Below the pieces are notes generated by a model. The model was not told where the DNA came from, did no database searches, and saw nothing but the letters and a program-made list of their open reading frames with translations. Shown here in pieces: positions 10,701 through 23,438 of a stretch of 45,108 nt of DNA. Made by a program: the position numbers and the translations under genes. Source of the DNA: Chloromonas sp. AAM2. Lineage: Eukaryota > Chlorophyta > Chlorophyceae > Chlamydomonadales > Chlamydomonadaceae. The stretch is taken from assembly GCA_004335635.1 (NCBI GenBank), contig QAXH01001595.1, forward strand, positions 215-45,322. The letters run 5' to 3'. Numbering within the stretch: the stretch's first letter is position 1; each line of letters opens with the position of its first letter.

Positions 10701-13700
10701 CGCAGTAGTGGGCATGTTAACGCCCAAGGGTTCGTGATGGATATGGTGCTAGCCATAGAGTCAGGCAGACGGCAGACTGGTGGATCCATGTGGCGGCAGA
10801 GCAGTGGAGCCTCAGCGCACACCCGGCAGCACAGCGGCGGGGAACTCCTACTAGGGTTTGCGACGCGCGAGGGCAGCGGGAGCAGTGCATTCGACCTGCT
10901 CGGACGCAGCGTGTCTAGCCGCTCCAACCTTGGATTCAATACAACGGCCTTTGTTGCAGAGCGCGAGAAGGCCTGCAAGTAAGTATGCACAGTGCGCTGT
11001 GTCTGCCGTTGTCCGCATCGCTTCAAGCTCTGTTACAGTCAAATCGCATCAAGCAATGCAACACGAGCATCGCATACCCTGGGAAGAAGCAGCCTCATCA
11101 ATGAGCGTCAGATCGCCATATTTGGCGCCATGGTGCTACAATGCAGCGCACAAACCTCACACTGCAGACACGAGCCACATGACTTGCAAAGAACAATGTG
11201 CACCAAGAACAAGTCGCAGTCATTGATCCGCGCATACGCTCACTCTGCTCGATGAACTCAGGTCCACAGGCGCAGTGCTGCTGGCATTGACACAGACTCT
11301 GGGCTTCTTCGATTTCCTGGAGGACCAAGCCAGGGCTGCTACTAGCAAGGGCAGCACTGCACAACCATACGCCTGGCTGCATAAAGCCACGGCAGCAGCA
11401 CCAGCAGAAGCAGCAGTGATGGAGGGCGGTGCCAGGCAGGCGTCGGGACACGAATCTGGACAAGGCTTCTCGGGGCAACCAGAGCACCAAGCAGCAGTGA
11501 TGGAGGGCGGTTTAAAGCGGGGGTGTGGACAAGAAAGGGCCGAAGGGGGGCAGTCAGCGCCAATGGTGGTGGTGGTGGTGCCGCCTTGTAGGCCGGGGCT
11601 GCTGAGGCCACTGAAACCGGTGCCTTACAGGTGAGCACTGAGCGAGGAGGGTGTTGCTGGTGGTCCACTTGTTTTGCTGACGATGAGCCCGTCCATAGCC
11701 TGTGCTGGCCTGCTGATCATTGATAGGCTTCACCTGCCGCTGTGTAGTCCGTGTCAATGCGGCATTGTCTGGCAATGTGTCCAACTCAGCACACATACAA
11801 ATCAGGGCAGGTTCCACTGCTGTTGCTAGTTTTTGACATCCACGTACAGATCTGTTTACATCAGGGAAGCCGTCACAGTACACGGGACGAAGACATGTGT
11901 CGATGCAACAATTGTCTATCGCAACCAGACACAGATCGGAAGACAAAATCAAGCCAATCCAAGTTGCAAATCAACAAGTCAGAGTAGAGCAGGAGCCTTG
12001 CAGAGCAGACACCAGTTTTCAAGCTACTAATGTGGCACTAAAACCTTTGTTCAGACTTCGCACTAGCTGTTCATGACTAGTGTGAAGTCGTGTGGTCTTG
12101 ACTTCCACAGGTCCATGCCGCCACTGGGATTACTAGAGAAGGGCCTGCTGAGCCCCTTGCCTGCATATGACGGAACCAACAGCCGTCGAACGCGCCACAC
12201 GGCATTTGCCTCCAACACAACGAACAGTGCACTTCCTGGTGTGAGGCGTACCCTGAGCCAGGGGGCCCTTGGAGAATGGGTGAGTGGTGATTGTTGTTGC
12301 ATGGCCTTCAGTCAAGTGTGATGACTGCTGAGTTGTCTTGTTGCATGCATGTCCATGCGCGATGCGTCCTGCAATTCAGCGACAACTGGAACTGTGTTGT
12401 AGAGATGATTTGAATGAGTTGTGGTGGTGGTGGTGGTGGTGGTGGTGGTGGTGGTAGTGGTGATAGTGTTCCATGACCTTTGGTCCGGGGAGGACTGGCC
12501 AGCAAGGGCAGGCAAACAATCAGCACAACTGTCAACACCACTGCACCACCAGCATTGATTGAAAAGCTTAGTGGCTGACAAAACAGGGCACACAATCCGG
12601 GCAAATCTGTGTTCATGCATGAATTGTGCTGTGCAGGCAGTACCCAGGCACTCTACCGGCAGTGCTGGTGGCAGCAGCACGCCCCGGGGCGACTCGGGCG
12701 GCCTCTCCCGCCTGCACACAGCGGTCAGCCAGGCCTCGGAAGCGGGGGCGTGGCAGCAGGGGCCTATGGAGGCTGCCGCTCTGCTGGCAGGACTGAGGTG
12801 TGTGCGTGTGTGTGTATGTGCGTGCGAGCATCGTGAGTGTTGTTGCACCCTGAAGTCAATGTATGTGTGCGCGCGTGCGCGCGTGCATCTGTGCGTACAT
12901 CTGTGTGTCTGTGTCTGTGTCTGTGTCTGTGCGTGCGAGCATCGTGAGTGCTATTGCACCCTGAAATCAATGTGTGTGTGCGTGCGGGCGTGCGTGCATC
13001 TGTGCGTACATCTGTCGGTACATCTGTGTGTCTGTGTCTGTGCGTGCGAGCATCGTGAACGTTATTTCACCCTAGGAGAAGGGTTGAGCAAAGGCACACG
13101 ACGTCACCGCTCTGTGGGCAGATTCATCGGTAATGGCTGAGGCTGTGTGCCGGCATGGGATCATGCTTGTATGCATGGCCAGTTGTGCACCTGTTATAAC
13201 TGGAATAGTCAATCCCAACCAAAATGAACGGAAGCAGATGGGTGTCATGTAGCTTTGACTCTAGCAGATGTCTGTAGCAGATGTGTTATCATTTGTAATA
13301 TGGGGTGCTGTGCATTGACAGCAAGTCACTATTGGATTGGGCAGGCTAAACAGACTTCACTGGATTGTTGCTATTAATGTGTTGCAGATACCATCGCAGC
13401 AGCACCAGTTGTGATTCCATCTCCTCCACTTCCCTATCCATCACTTCCACCCAGCCACCCACACCAGCCGCACATCCCGCCCGCCCCGCCGCCTCGATGT
13501 TCCGCCTCACTTCGCCGTTCAAGCGGGGCAGCCAGCAGGATAAGCATGCGGCTGTGCCCAAGCAGCAACAAATGCCAGAGCCAAGCTTACAGGTGGGTCT
13601 TGTTGCTGTGAATGTGTTGTTTGGATCAGGGGTGTCCACATGCACCAAGCCTGCACGCAAGCCAGCCAAGAGAAGCAAACTCGCAAACTCTAGCATCCAA

Positions 13701-16700
13701 AAGGTTGTTGCTGTCACATCTGACCTGCATTCCAAGGTTTGTGGTTAATGACCAGACACGTTTATAAGACCCACAATTGTCGGACTTCACCCTTGCCATT
13801 GTATGCCCTGCCCTGTTATCCCTATCATTTTTGCGCTTATGTGTCTTGTTCTGAGCGCTAGTCAAGCCCCAGGTTACGGCTTTAACCTGTGTGCCTTATC
13901 CTGTCCTGCAAGCGAGCCCTACCATCACTGAACCCTAGTTGTCGTGGACGACCATTTGTATCTTGCCCCAGTTTAGGAGTCAACCTTGAGTGCATTTTTC
14001 TTTTATCCCACCAGGAAAAAAAGAAGTTTGCCAGTTCTGGGACAATTCTTGGGACTGGCACTGGCGGCGATGCCGTTATGTGTGAGTTCAGTTTTACCTA
14101 GTAGTCACATGAGTTGCCGATGCAGTGTGTTGGTAGACGTACAGTGCCAATACTGAAACAATTTCCAGATCCTCTTGTCCTGGCGGTCCCTGACCCATGG
14201 CTTGATGTGACGCAACCCTTGGTGTGTGCCTTGTCCTGTGCTGCAGGCTAGCCCGCTGGTGGGTGTGCAGCTGGAGGCAGATCTCGCCCGGCGCCAGGGC
14301 AAGGCGCTCCGACTGCTGCTCAACCCTACAGATGCAACTCAGCCGCTGCCAGCGACCGCCCTGGCCTCCAGCCGGCCAATCATGCGGCTGCACTTGGGTA
14401 GCAGCACGTGGCTTCTGGCGGCTCGACTGCAGGATGAGCTGCGTAGGAGTGAACAGCCTGATGGCATTTCTAGTGACGTTACTACTGCTGAGAGCCCAAA
14501 GGTTGCCCCTGGCACAGAAGCAATTGGTGGGCATGCTGGGCCAGGAGTATCCCTACAACCCCAGGTGCGCTTGTCACAAGCCTCAACTCCATCCAACACA
14601 CACTCTAATCATTCTAAGGTGCACGCTCCACAGGGCTTCTGATGCAAGCATCCCCAACTCAATCCGACATGCATTCGCACAGTTTTCTCTTCCACATTTC
14701 TGTTGAAGCTGGTAAGATGCATCACGTGGCAATGGTCGCTTCTACGACACTTGGATTTGCGGGCTCATCCTAACCGGTTCAGATTCCTACGGCGGAGCGG
14801 GACGAGTCAGAAAAATTCAGTAGCACAACCATATGAGCCCCTTCTGACACCACCATATGAACCCCAAGATTCTGTCTTGTGGCCATGTGCTGCACCTTTT
14901 GCTTGCGTGTCATACTTGTAGGTGTTTGCAGCAGAGCGTCAAGTGGAGTCAGAGCGGTTCAGTATGTTGGTGGAGCTGCTATCTGGGGGCGTGGAAAGCG
15001 CCGTGCAGTGGAGGGACTGGCGTGTGCTGGCAGGCCTGCTCTCTGCGGCTTCACGGCTGGTGCTCGTACCACCAACAGCAGGTGTGTTGAGCTGATTGTT
15101 GGTGTCAGTTCTGTGAACTCTTCAGTAAAGTCAGGAGGTTTGAGAAAGGCGCAATGTTTGGCCTGAAATGTCCCTGGCCTGCAAGATATGGTAATGAATG
15201 CAGACCTGCACTATAGTGCGACAAGTTCATAGCTGCAGAGAGGGCGTTTGGGGTTGCGTGAACAAGACTTACAAACTCTGTGATGTTGTGACAAGTTTTG
15301 GATGAACGGGCTTCTGTGAAATGGACACGGTTCCCTGCCAACCATCGCGTTTATGTTTTGAAACAATGCATCGGACAAACCGCTTGTCATGTGCTCATGT
15401 TCAAAGTTATAATTGCCGATTGATGCTTGCCTTCATCGCAGGTGTGGCTCACAAGGAGCGTCTCTTGCACGTTCTGGGCGACACACAGCCACTGCTGCAC
15501 CATGCCGGCGTATGGGTGGGAGTGGTCAAGGCTATGCTACTGGATGCATGCGCAAGCGCAGCCACCACTTCGACACCGCCGTCCCCACAACTTCCATCTC
15601 CTGATGTTGCGTCGGTTACCGAGCCTGGCCCACATTCGCAAGCGCTTGATCAGCAGATGCCCGAAACGAACGACGCAACTGTGCCGCAGTCAGCTGCGCA
15701 GATGCTTCCGAATCAGGCAATCACTGCGTTAAAGCAGTGCGCGTTATACATGATCGGTGTGGGTTTGGAGGAGCAGGCGTCTTGGCAGCTGCTGGCTCAT
15801 GCGATCGGTGCCCACTGCCAACAGCGCATGCGAGCTGGCCATGCTATGGATTTGAACGGCCTGGCTAAGCAGATGCTGCAAATCAGGAGCAGCATGCGGC
15901 TAGCCGCGATGGGGCGAGATCAAGTGGCGCTGAGCATGCGGCTTAGGTTGAACAAGCCAGTCAGCGATGCAAACATGGGCGCACTGGAACGTCCCAGTTG
16001 CATTCCGATTACCGCAAGCCTGGATGACTGCATTGGGCCCGCGCACAGCAGCATTGCCAGGTGCTCCAGCGATCAGGCGTTAGGCGCACAACCAAGGCGC
16101 TGGAGTGCGCTCGCGCAAGACCAAAGCATTTCCGGCAGCGTTGCAGATTGGGGCAAAGCGTCGCAAAGAACCATGCGCGTCACAGCCTCGCCGCCAACCC
16201 CACCCAAATCCAACTGGTCCCAGCGAGATGGTGTTGCACAGTCGGTAGCGACTTGTTCCCCCGGGGGCACGCGAGGACCACGTCCCGCATGGCAAGATCT
16301 GACTCCCGGCAGCCTCAGGCGCACAGCAGCCACGACGGCAGGGGAGGCAAGGAAAAAGGGAACTGCGAAAAAGCGTGCAGGGCCAATCGCCGTCTCAGTT
16401 GCAGGTGAGTGAAGGCACCATCAGCTCACTGCTATCACCCACATCAACATCACATCAACAATGGCATCATCAAGAACATTATCAGAGGCCAAAGATGCCG
16501 CATGGCTTCACAAGCCCAGCTGACTTCCCAAGACTTCAGACCTGCTGCCCCATGATGGCACATGAAGCCAGGACAGGCTACGTGAATGCGACCGTTGATT
16601 CTATCCACGATTCTTGTCTACACTTTGGCAGCTTGGTCCCGTGGGCTTTGACGTGTGCAGGCACCAATGTCGCAACAGACGCCCAAGATGAGCCACAATT

Positions 16701-19700
16701 TCCCCAAGTCCACACCCACACGCTTCAGAGCCGAGCGGGGGCACACAGCCAATCACTGGGAGGCGCAGATCACAGTCCTTCGCGTGTGCTCAGCAAACTT
16801 GCAGCGAGCGGTAGTGGTGCAGATGATGCTGCACGCCAGGGACAGGTGTTTTACATACCGAGTCCTCGAGTGATCTGAGGGCTTGTTAGGAAGCTGCAAG
16901 TAACGCAGAACCCGCTACAGCGGGCATTTAGATCAGCCCGAGTAGCTACAGTGATGAGCTATTCGTTGCTGCTCCTGTCAGGTCTTTGAGGCGCTATGTG
17001 CGTTCAGCATGCCATATACAGGCGCTGATATGGCGGTACTTTTTAGGTCATAGTTCTACGCCCATATCCAATCAACGTCGCCGTTTGCTCGCAGCATGTG
17101 ATTTGAGCATGTAACCCATGCACTGGTCTGCGTTTGATGCTGCGTAGGATGTTCGTCACCTTGGTGATCAGCATGAAGAGTCAACGGTCAGGGGTTTGAA
17201 TGGCCAAGGCGATGCAAGGTCCGACGTTGAATGGCCAGTTGACAGAGACGTGCGCCGCACAGCTACCCTGACTGTCAATGGTGATGGTGGAACCCGCACT
17301 GGTCGACGCACAACCCAACACGCGGCAGGCAAATTTGGACAGAGGCTGCACGTACATGTGAAGCCTGACGGCTATGGTGGTTGTGTCGGGCGTCTAGATG
17401 GCGTAACAGGTGGAGTTCCAATCACGGCACTTGCTGCGGCGCAAGGCGTGTGTATGGTTGGGTCCACAGATGCCGCTGCAGTGGCGATTCGATGGCAGGG
17501 TGGCACGAGCTGCGCGACTGCGGCGCGCGTCCCTTTGCCTGGCATTCGGGGAGGTTGCTGCCAGCTGGCTTTGGCGCAGGATGCCGTGCTGTGTGTTGCG
17601 GCGGGGAGGCTGGACCATGGACTGGTTCTAACGGACATCGTGGCAGGGCGCGCGCTCGCACGGCTCGCACCAGGTGCGGCCCTTGCAGCAGTGCTTTACA
17701 GAGAACGTCATCAACCCAAGGCTGCATGCCAAATCAGAGTGCTAGGGCAGTCGAAGAAATGGGCACACCAGTATCACCTGCAGATGCAGATGTAGCGCTC
17801 AATCAGTATTAGAGTCTCTGCGAAAGGCCACCTTGCATGCGAATGGCAGAACCGTTTCGGCGCGACCCGACACTGCTTAGCTCCCTTGTTGCAACGTCAC
17901 GCCTGTGCATGCACTCCAAGCTGGGACAAGCAGTCCAGCAGCTCAAAGCGATGAGTGAACATGGAGGCCGACTAGACTTGAATCGTTGGGATTAAACGGA
18001 AGCGCAGACGCTGCGAGAACACCACACTTGGAGTGTCGATGATTGTTATTGAGAAATTGCCAGATTGTGCATCGTCATCGCGATCTGTCTCGGACAGTTC
18101 ACAAATGACATTCTTGGATGGTTCGTTGCCACGTCCGAACCGCTCTGAATCACTCACCCTAGTTCATAAGCGGGCTGCCGATCATGACCAGCCTGCGCAC
18201 GACCCGCGATGCAAGTACCGGGGCCAGCGGCAACCACTTTCCCAACCCACCATCGTGGCAGCTTGTGTCGGGGTACTAAGGGATGATGAGTGGACACTGT
18301 CTGCTGTCGAGAAATGCTCCGCAAGGAGCTGCTCCTAAAGGAGCATGAGGAGCTCCTTCAGCTGTATGAGGCTACTCGTCGCCTACCACCGGTCAATTCG
18401 CGAAAGCAATCCGCCTCTAAAGTACTGTACTCCAACAGTATTCAACAAGTACTGTGTCACTGCATAAGCACATTGACTGACATCCGACAAGTACTTCTCC
18501 GTTCTTCCCCGCCTCTTGAACACGTTGTTGGGGCCCAGGATGACCCAGAATGCAGACTGGAGATTGGACATCGTCGGAGACAACCGAAATCTGGGACACT
18601 GGTACACAGTTCTGTCCTTTGGGGTGTGATACGCTAGTCTTAACCACTGAGTGATGAGCGCCTTCTAGTTATCCCTTGCCCCCTCTTGAAGCGGACAATG
18701 AACTTCTCCTCGTACTCCTATAGGATTGATTTTACGCTGTGTGCCATGGGAAAATGAGCCGCCTCACGTGTCATCCATGCGTGATAGTGCACCGCCTCAC
18801 GTGTCATCCATGCGTGATAGTGCACCGCCTCACGTGTCATCCATGCGTGATAGTGCACCGCCTCACGTGTCATCCATGCGTGATATTGCACCGCCTCACG
18901 TGTAGTGCGTGTCAGTTATTATCTTCAGAGCTGGTAATATGCAAGGGTTGGTAGGTGAGTGAGTTGTCAGGAAGCGGTCACCATGTGAAACTGTGGTGTG
19001 GTGCAAGTGTGTGATGCTGTGAATGGGCAGAACCTAACGACAAGAGCCACACACAACAAAAACCGCAGGGTTGCATGGGCTTTACCGGTCGAACTGGCAA
19101 TTCAAGATGCCGGTTCCTAGGCAGAATGATTCTGTAACAAAGAAATCGGCACATTGAAAGTTTGGAATCCCAAGCATGTCACACAGCTTTTACTCGAGCC
19201 CCGTTTTTCTTTACGAGCTGAGCTATTTCTGGCTCCATCTTTATTTGCGTTTGCCCAAACCCCGCCGCAGTATGGTACGTACATATTAGTAACATTGATA
19301 CATTCGAGTAACCTTGTCTTGAGTGTGCCTGCAGGGCATTCCAAGCGCGTCACACAGCTGCTACTTGACCCCTCCAGCCCCCTCTTACTGAGCAGCTCAG
19401 CTGACGATTACGTGCGGCTGTGGGACCTCAGGAAACCGCCAGGAGGCAGCATTGCCACCACTGCAGTGGTGGGCATCCAGGCGAGGCAGTCCGGTGTCGC
19501 ATCTGTGCATCTGGACAGCAGGGCCATGCAGGTGAGGCTGGCAATACCTCACCAATTCAAACCCCCCTTCTTACTCGCGCCACCTGATATGTGTCTTTCT
19601 GTCTTCTCTCCGGATCATTTCCTTCAGGGACGGTACATGCGATCGTGACGACCTTCTGACAATACGCTTGTCCGCTGTTGCTCGGGGCAGGCTACAACAG

Positions 19701-21044
19701 TATTCATTCACGTCAAACATAGGCACGGCTTGTTAGCGTTCGCGCTTGATGCATATGTTGGCCCCCCCTCCCCCCTCCATCCCTTGCCGTACATTCTCTA
19801 CTATGCAAAGCCATCGCATGCTTGAACCCTGCATCGGAACATGTGGTGTGCTGGGATTAGCCGGTACCGTCAGCACCAGGGGTGGTGCTACCAGTAGACG
19901 GTACCATCAGCACCAGCTAGCAACATTCTAGCCGGACATTAGCATGGTTGGCATACGTGCTAGCAAGTCTGCTAATTCTGTGGCTAGGTTTTCCTTAGCC
20001 AGACATTAGCACCTTCAGCACCCTCTGTCAGCGTTCTAGAACATTCTGATGTGCTTGGCATCGCAGGTGGCCACAGGTGGTGAGGACGGCACAGTGCGAG
20101 TGTGGGACCTGCGCCGCACCCTGCACCCCCTGGCCTGCCTAGCGGGCCACTCCGGCCCTGTCACTCAGCTACTCAGCATGCCCGGTGGTAATGGGTGCAA
20201 GTCAATGCTAGCCAGTTGCTCTGCGGACTGGACTGTGAGGCTATGGGAGCTGGACAACTCGTCCAGCCTAGCTGGGTCACCAGCACGTGGTTTGCACGGC
20301 CAGGCACGTGAAGCTGGTTCATCAGCACGTGGCACACATGGAGGCGTGTGCCGAGCGGTGCTGGTCGGGCATGGGGGGCCATTGCGGGGCGCATGCATGC
20401 TTTCAGTTGGCTGCAATGACATACTGTCAGCGGGATGCACAGACGTGCAGCCACAGTCGCCACACCAGCAACACCAACAGCATCTGGAGCAGGAGCAGCA
20501 GCAGCAGCAGCAACAGCAGCAGGTTGTCAATGGGCCGCTACTAGCCACAACAGGTGCAGACGGCAGTCTGGCAGTCTGGGATGCAGCAGCAGCAATGCGA
20601 GTACCTACAGCGGGCTGTGTGATGCTCCGGCACGTGCACAGCCGTGCAATTCATCTCCTGAGTGCAATCCCTGGTGGATCAGAATCCGTTACTCAGCCAC
20701 GTGGTGATGGTTCCAGGCCATCTATCAAATCAGCACCGGTACTGGTCACAGGGGCTGAGGACGGTGTTGGTTGCATGTGGCGGATGGGAGTTGAAAGCGG
20801 TTGGGGGTCAGGAGCATTTACAAGCTCTGAGCGGGCTGGTGATGTAGGCGGACCGGCGGAGGGGAAACTTCTGCATGTGTTTGGGCATGAGACAGCGGAA
20901 GGGGAATTGCTGTCCCCTGGTGCACGTGCTTGCATGGGTGTCCAAAGCAGTGTCATGGCCAGTGACGCTTCTACGTTTACGTTTTTCAGCGCGTGTGCCT
21001 CCCATCCTGCCTTGCATGCTTGGCAGCCTAACATACCAACCTGA
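7737..21044 (+). CDS. SCD1: SCD1-like DENN and WD40 protein
   Basis: Nineteen exons: 7737-7967, 8045-8129, 8301-8578, 9024-9162, 9600-9837, 10096-10391, 10555-10978, 11262-11630, 12111-12279, 12637-12797, 13388-13592, 14247-14564, 14922-15081, 15442-16404, 16661-16845, 16982-17035, 17148-17673, 19335-19531, 20067-21044. Phases agree throughout; about 1991 aa. uDENN (FVVCG, GFHG, AYSIVLTGADGARLFVSC) runs into cDENN (VLLERRVLLRS, DAPTPFLMG) and dDENN (residues about 423-590). A long low-complexity middle follows, then WD40 repeats from about 1510 (GHSKRV, YVRLWDLRK, TVRVWDLRR, TVRLWELD). DENN plus WD40 is the layout of plant SCD1, a Rab exchange-factor subunit for clathrin-linked trafficking and cytokinesis. 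It is longer than the roughly 1200-aa plant protein. Intron 2 starts with GC. Exons 15 and 16 are least certain. TGTAA at 21531 is a candidate poly(A) signal. Confidence 0.88.
12419..12456. repeat. (GTG)n microsatellite
   Basis: An almost pure GTG run lies in the intron after exon 9 of the SCD1-like gene. Its complement reads as poly-Thr or poly-His and produces false open frames on the minus strand. Confidence 0.9.
12821..13075. repeat. 111-bp minisatellite in SCD1-like intron 10
   Basis: CGTGCGAGCATCGTGA starts at 12821, 12932 and 13043, so the unit is 111 bp with about 2.3 copies. Within each unit there are GT/CTGTGT runs and a conserved TTGCACCCTGAA-type block. Because 111 is a multiple of three, one frame stays open from exon 10 through the whole array to a stop at 13138-13140. 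Confidence 0.88.
14026..14045 (-). repeat. dispersed core repeat, inverted copy
   Basis: GTTTGCCAGTTCTGGGACAA is the exact reverse complement of the core at 297-316, preceded by the same seven-A run. It lies in the intron between exons 11 and 12 of the SCD1-like gene. Confidence 0.85.
17674..19334 (+). other. long intron 17 of the SCD1-like gene
   Basis: This 1.66-kb intron joins two halves of the WD40 propeller in phase 1: exon 17 ends ...LARLAPG and exon 18 begins GHSKRV. It contains an open frame at 18290-18637 (+) with a Glu/Leu/Lys-rich start, which I do not recognise. It also holds a 33-bp tandem repeat (18759-18905) and a degraded copy of the beginning of exon 18 near 19170-19215. Confidence 0.75.
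18759..18905. repeat. 33-bp tandem repeat containing CACGTG
   Basis: There are about 4.4 near-identical copies of a unit beginning CCGCCTCACGTGTCATCC and ending GCGTGATAGTGCA. Each unit carries the palindrome CACGTG, the core of plant G-box/E-box sites. It lies in intron 17 of the SCD1-like gene. Confidence 0.92.
20491..20522 (+). repeat. CAG repeat coding for poly-Gln
   Basis: CAG/CAA codons inside the last exon of the SCD1-like gene encode a Gln run near residues 1807-1818, between two WD40 repeats. It is probably a surface loop. Confidence 0.85.
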
Positions 21045-22309
21045 CAGCCCAACGTGCCAACCTAAAGCCCGTCATGCGAACGTAACAGCCTGCAACAATG
21101 TGGCTGTATATGGGTTCGTATAAGAACTTTTTGGTGTGCGCCAGTGCGCGGAATCTTCTCCAGCAACTGGTGGGATCCGATCAAATGCTGCCGGTGACTC
21201 TGTTACACGGTAGCTACGGCCTACATGGTAGCTGTACATGCTACGACATCAGGCACTTGTGCGTCATGACACCAGGTGTACTTTAAGGTGAACACCGACC
21301 ACTGAACATACTCAAAACATTGCGATGTATGCGTGTGGAAACTCCAATCACATTCATTATATTCAATTTATATGTCTTGGTTTGGCTGTCGGTTTTCATT
21401 CATGTGCATAGTCATCAGGCAAGCGCTAAATTCAAACACTGCTACTGCTAGGCTTGTAGAGACACAATGCGCTTGCGACGAACATTTTTCTCCGCTTTGA
21501 GTTGGGCCCCTGGGAATGGACACTTTCAACTGTAATCTACACGTTCGCCAGATGGAACCAAGGCGCCTCGTCAAGGCGTGATGTTGTGATCCAGCCAACA
21601 CCAAGTATAGCGACAGTCCCTGTACCCGACCAGATTCCATTCCATCATTCACTTACTGCTTGAAGTTTGTGAACCTTGACAGGCACGGCTGTCATGCATT
21701 GCAAGCCATCGACGAGCATTTTTACTCCGTTTTGAGTTGGGCAATGACTTGGCCATGATTGCTATGGACACAATATTGGTGGTTAACCGACCCCATGCAG
21801 TAAAACCCTGTAGGATGATTGGATACTGGGACGATTGGAAATAGGGCATGTCACTGAATCTCCACTGCAACCGGGAATTGGTTTTGGAGACAACTGCAAT
21901 AATTCTCGTTTGTAAACTTCTGCAACATTCACAGTATAACCGTGGCGTCACCTGGAATTCCAACCATGGTGATGGGCAAATCCCGATGTGACTCCTTGCA
22001 TGCTGGTCGCCAGGAGCAGTGGGCGCCCACACACTGGCAAGATGCTGGCCCATTGCAGTAGTTTCCAGCGTTGCAAGACAAGAACCAAACAACAGGATAA
22101 GCAAACAACACAAACCACAGAACATAGCAGACTGAGCCGACCAACGCAACAAAATAAAGTGTTGTGGGCTGGAACCAAGTGCTGCTTGGCCACACATGCC
22201 AGCCCCAAAGTCAGATACATAACAAGCCCATGAAGATGGTTTGACCGTGTTCTTTTCACATTCTAGTGCAGTCTAGTGCACAGCATCATAAGCGTCTGCT
22301 TTCTCACAT
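21045..22309. other. convergent intergenic region
   Basis: This lies between the 3' ends of the SCD1-like gene (+) and the 106-aa gene (-). TGTAA at 21531-21535 is a candidate poly(A) signal for the SCD1-like gene. A block of about 40 bp near 21475-21515 recurs near 21710-21750 with scattered differences (GACGA-R-CATTTTT ... TTTGAGTTGGGC). No gene was recognised. Confidence 0.55.
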
Positions 22310-23266
22310 TCAAATCTTGCATCTGCTGTTGGTTATGGCCGAGTAGCAGGCAGTGTTTTTGTGCATAACAAAGTTGCCCTTCTCCTCCTGGCGCCAGGCT
22401 GTATAACTGATCTGGTCGAACTTCAGGGTTAAGTCCCAGGGCACGTCCATGGAATCATCGTAGTAGGTCTGTGTGGCAACAGGCGAGGCAGGCAAGGTAA
22501 GAGGTTAGCGGCACATGATCAGCGATGTCTAAATGATCTTGAGCCCTTAGCTGCATCACCCACGCAGCAGTGAGAGCAAGCGCAAAGGAGTGATTGTCTG
22601 CCCGCGCACAGAACGGAGGCACACCATGTACAGTATTTTGTGTTCATCGAGCAACATGTTCCCTGGTCACCTCTTGTCCATCTGACAACACTGAGAATGG
22701 AGAGAAAACAAACTCGTGATGGTCAGCGTGGTGAAGGAATCGTAACCACCACGGTGGAAGGCCCCTTTCCATGACTGATCGCATAGGCACAGCATCACAT
22801 CAAATTGATGCAGAGGATAGGAATCCAAGGTACTAGAAACAGGGCACTGATAACTCAGCAGCTGTGTGCTGCGAAATCCTTTGCTGCATGCACCTTTTGC
22901 CCTTCCCTAGGCAGGGACATGTATGGAGCTGGGCATGCCACGTCGAGCTGGAACATCCATGGCGCACCTAGATGACCGCTGACCAACAATCGTACTCATT
23001 GCACTGTCAAAACGGCAGCCATGCGTACCTGGTCGATACGTTGGATGTGCACGTGGCTCATCTGCCACATGGCCACAGGGGCAAATGTGTCAAGGGTGGT
23101 CCTCAGCACCACTAGGAACACCTTTGGATAGCGTCCGCCCAGGACGGACGCCATCAGGAACTGTACAACATAGGCACATGCAGCATGCTTCAGACCTTCA
23201 AACGTTTTTAAGAAAGCTGATGACATGACAACTTACAGGCGTTTTGACGGTGTAAGAGGCGGGCAT
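22310..23266 (-). CDS. unrecognised 106-aa protein
   Basis: Three exons in coding order: 23266-23237, 23160-23029, 22468-22310. Donors are GTAAGT and GTACGC, both junctions are phase 0, and the first exon follows a clean ATG (MPASYTVKTP). The 106-aa product continues FLMASVLGGRYPKVFLVVLR, includes PVAMWQMSHVHIQRIDQ and ends NSRCKI. I do not recognise a family. It has one moderately hydrophobic segment near residues 20-35, is basic in the middle and has acidic/aromatic stretches (TYYDDSMDVPWD). Its size and compact structure would fit a small organelle-complex subunit, but this is only a guess. It is divergent from the tentative gene at 23439, with 172 bp between the ATGs. Confidence 0.62.
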
Positions 23267-23438
23267 ACTGTACAAAAATGGTTTTCAAGTTTGGTGATTG
23301 TGTTGGGTCCAGATTCAGGCCCGCTGGCAGACGTGGTCCCACATCTTCTCACCCCACATTGTTATTCAAGGTGGCACTCGTCTTTATGAAAATTGTAGTG
23401 TGATCGCACTCTAACGCGTGCTGGGATTAAGGCACCAA

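Noticed and set aside
12312..12848. Minus-strand frame with poly-Thr and poly-Pro
   Set aside because: Produced by the GTG microsatellite and the GT-rich minisatellite opposite the SCD1-like exons.
18759..18905. CRISPR-like array
   Set aside because: The 33-bp units are contiguous with no spacers and lie in a eukaryotic intron.
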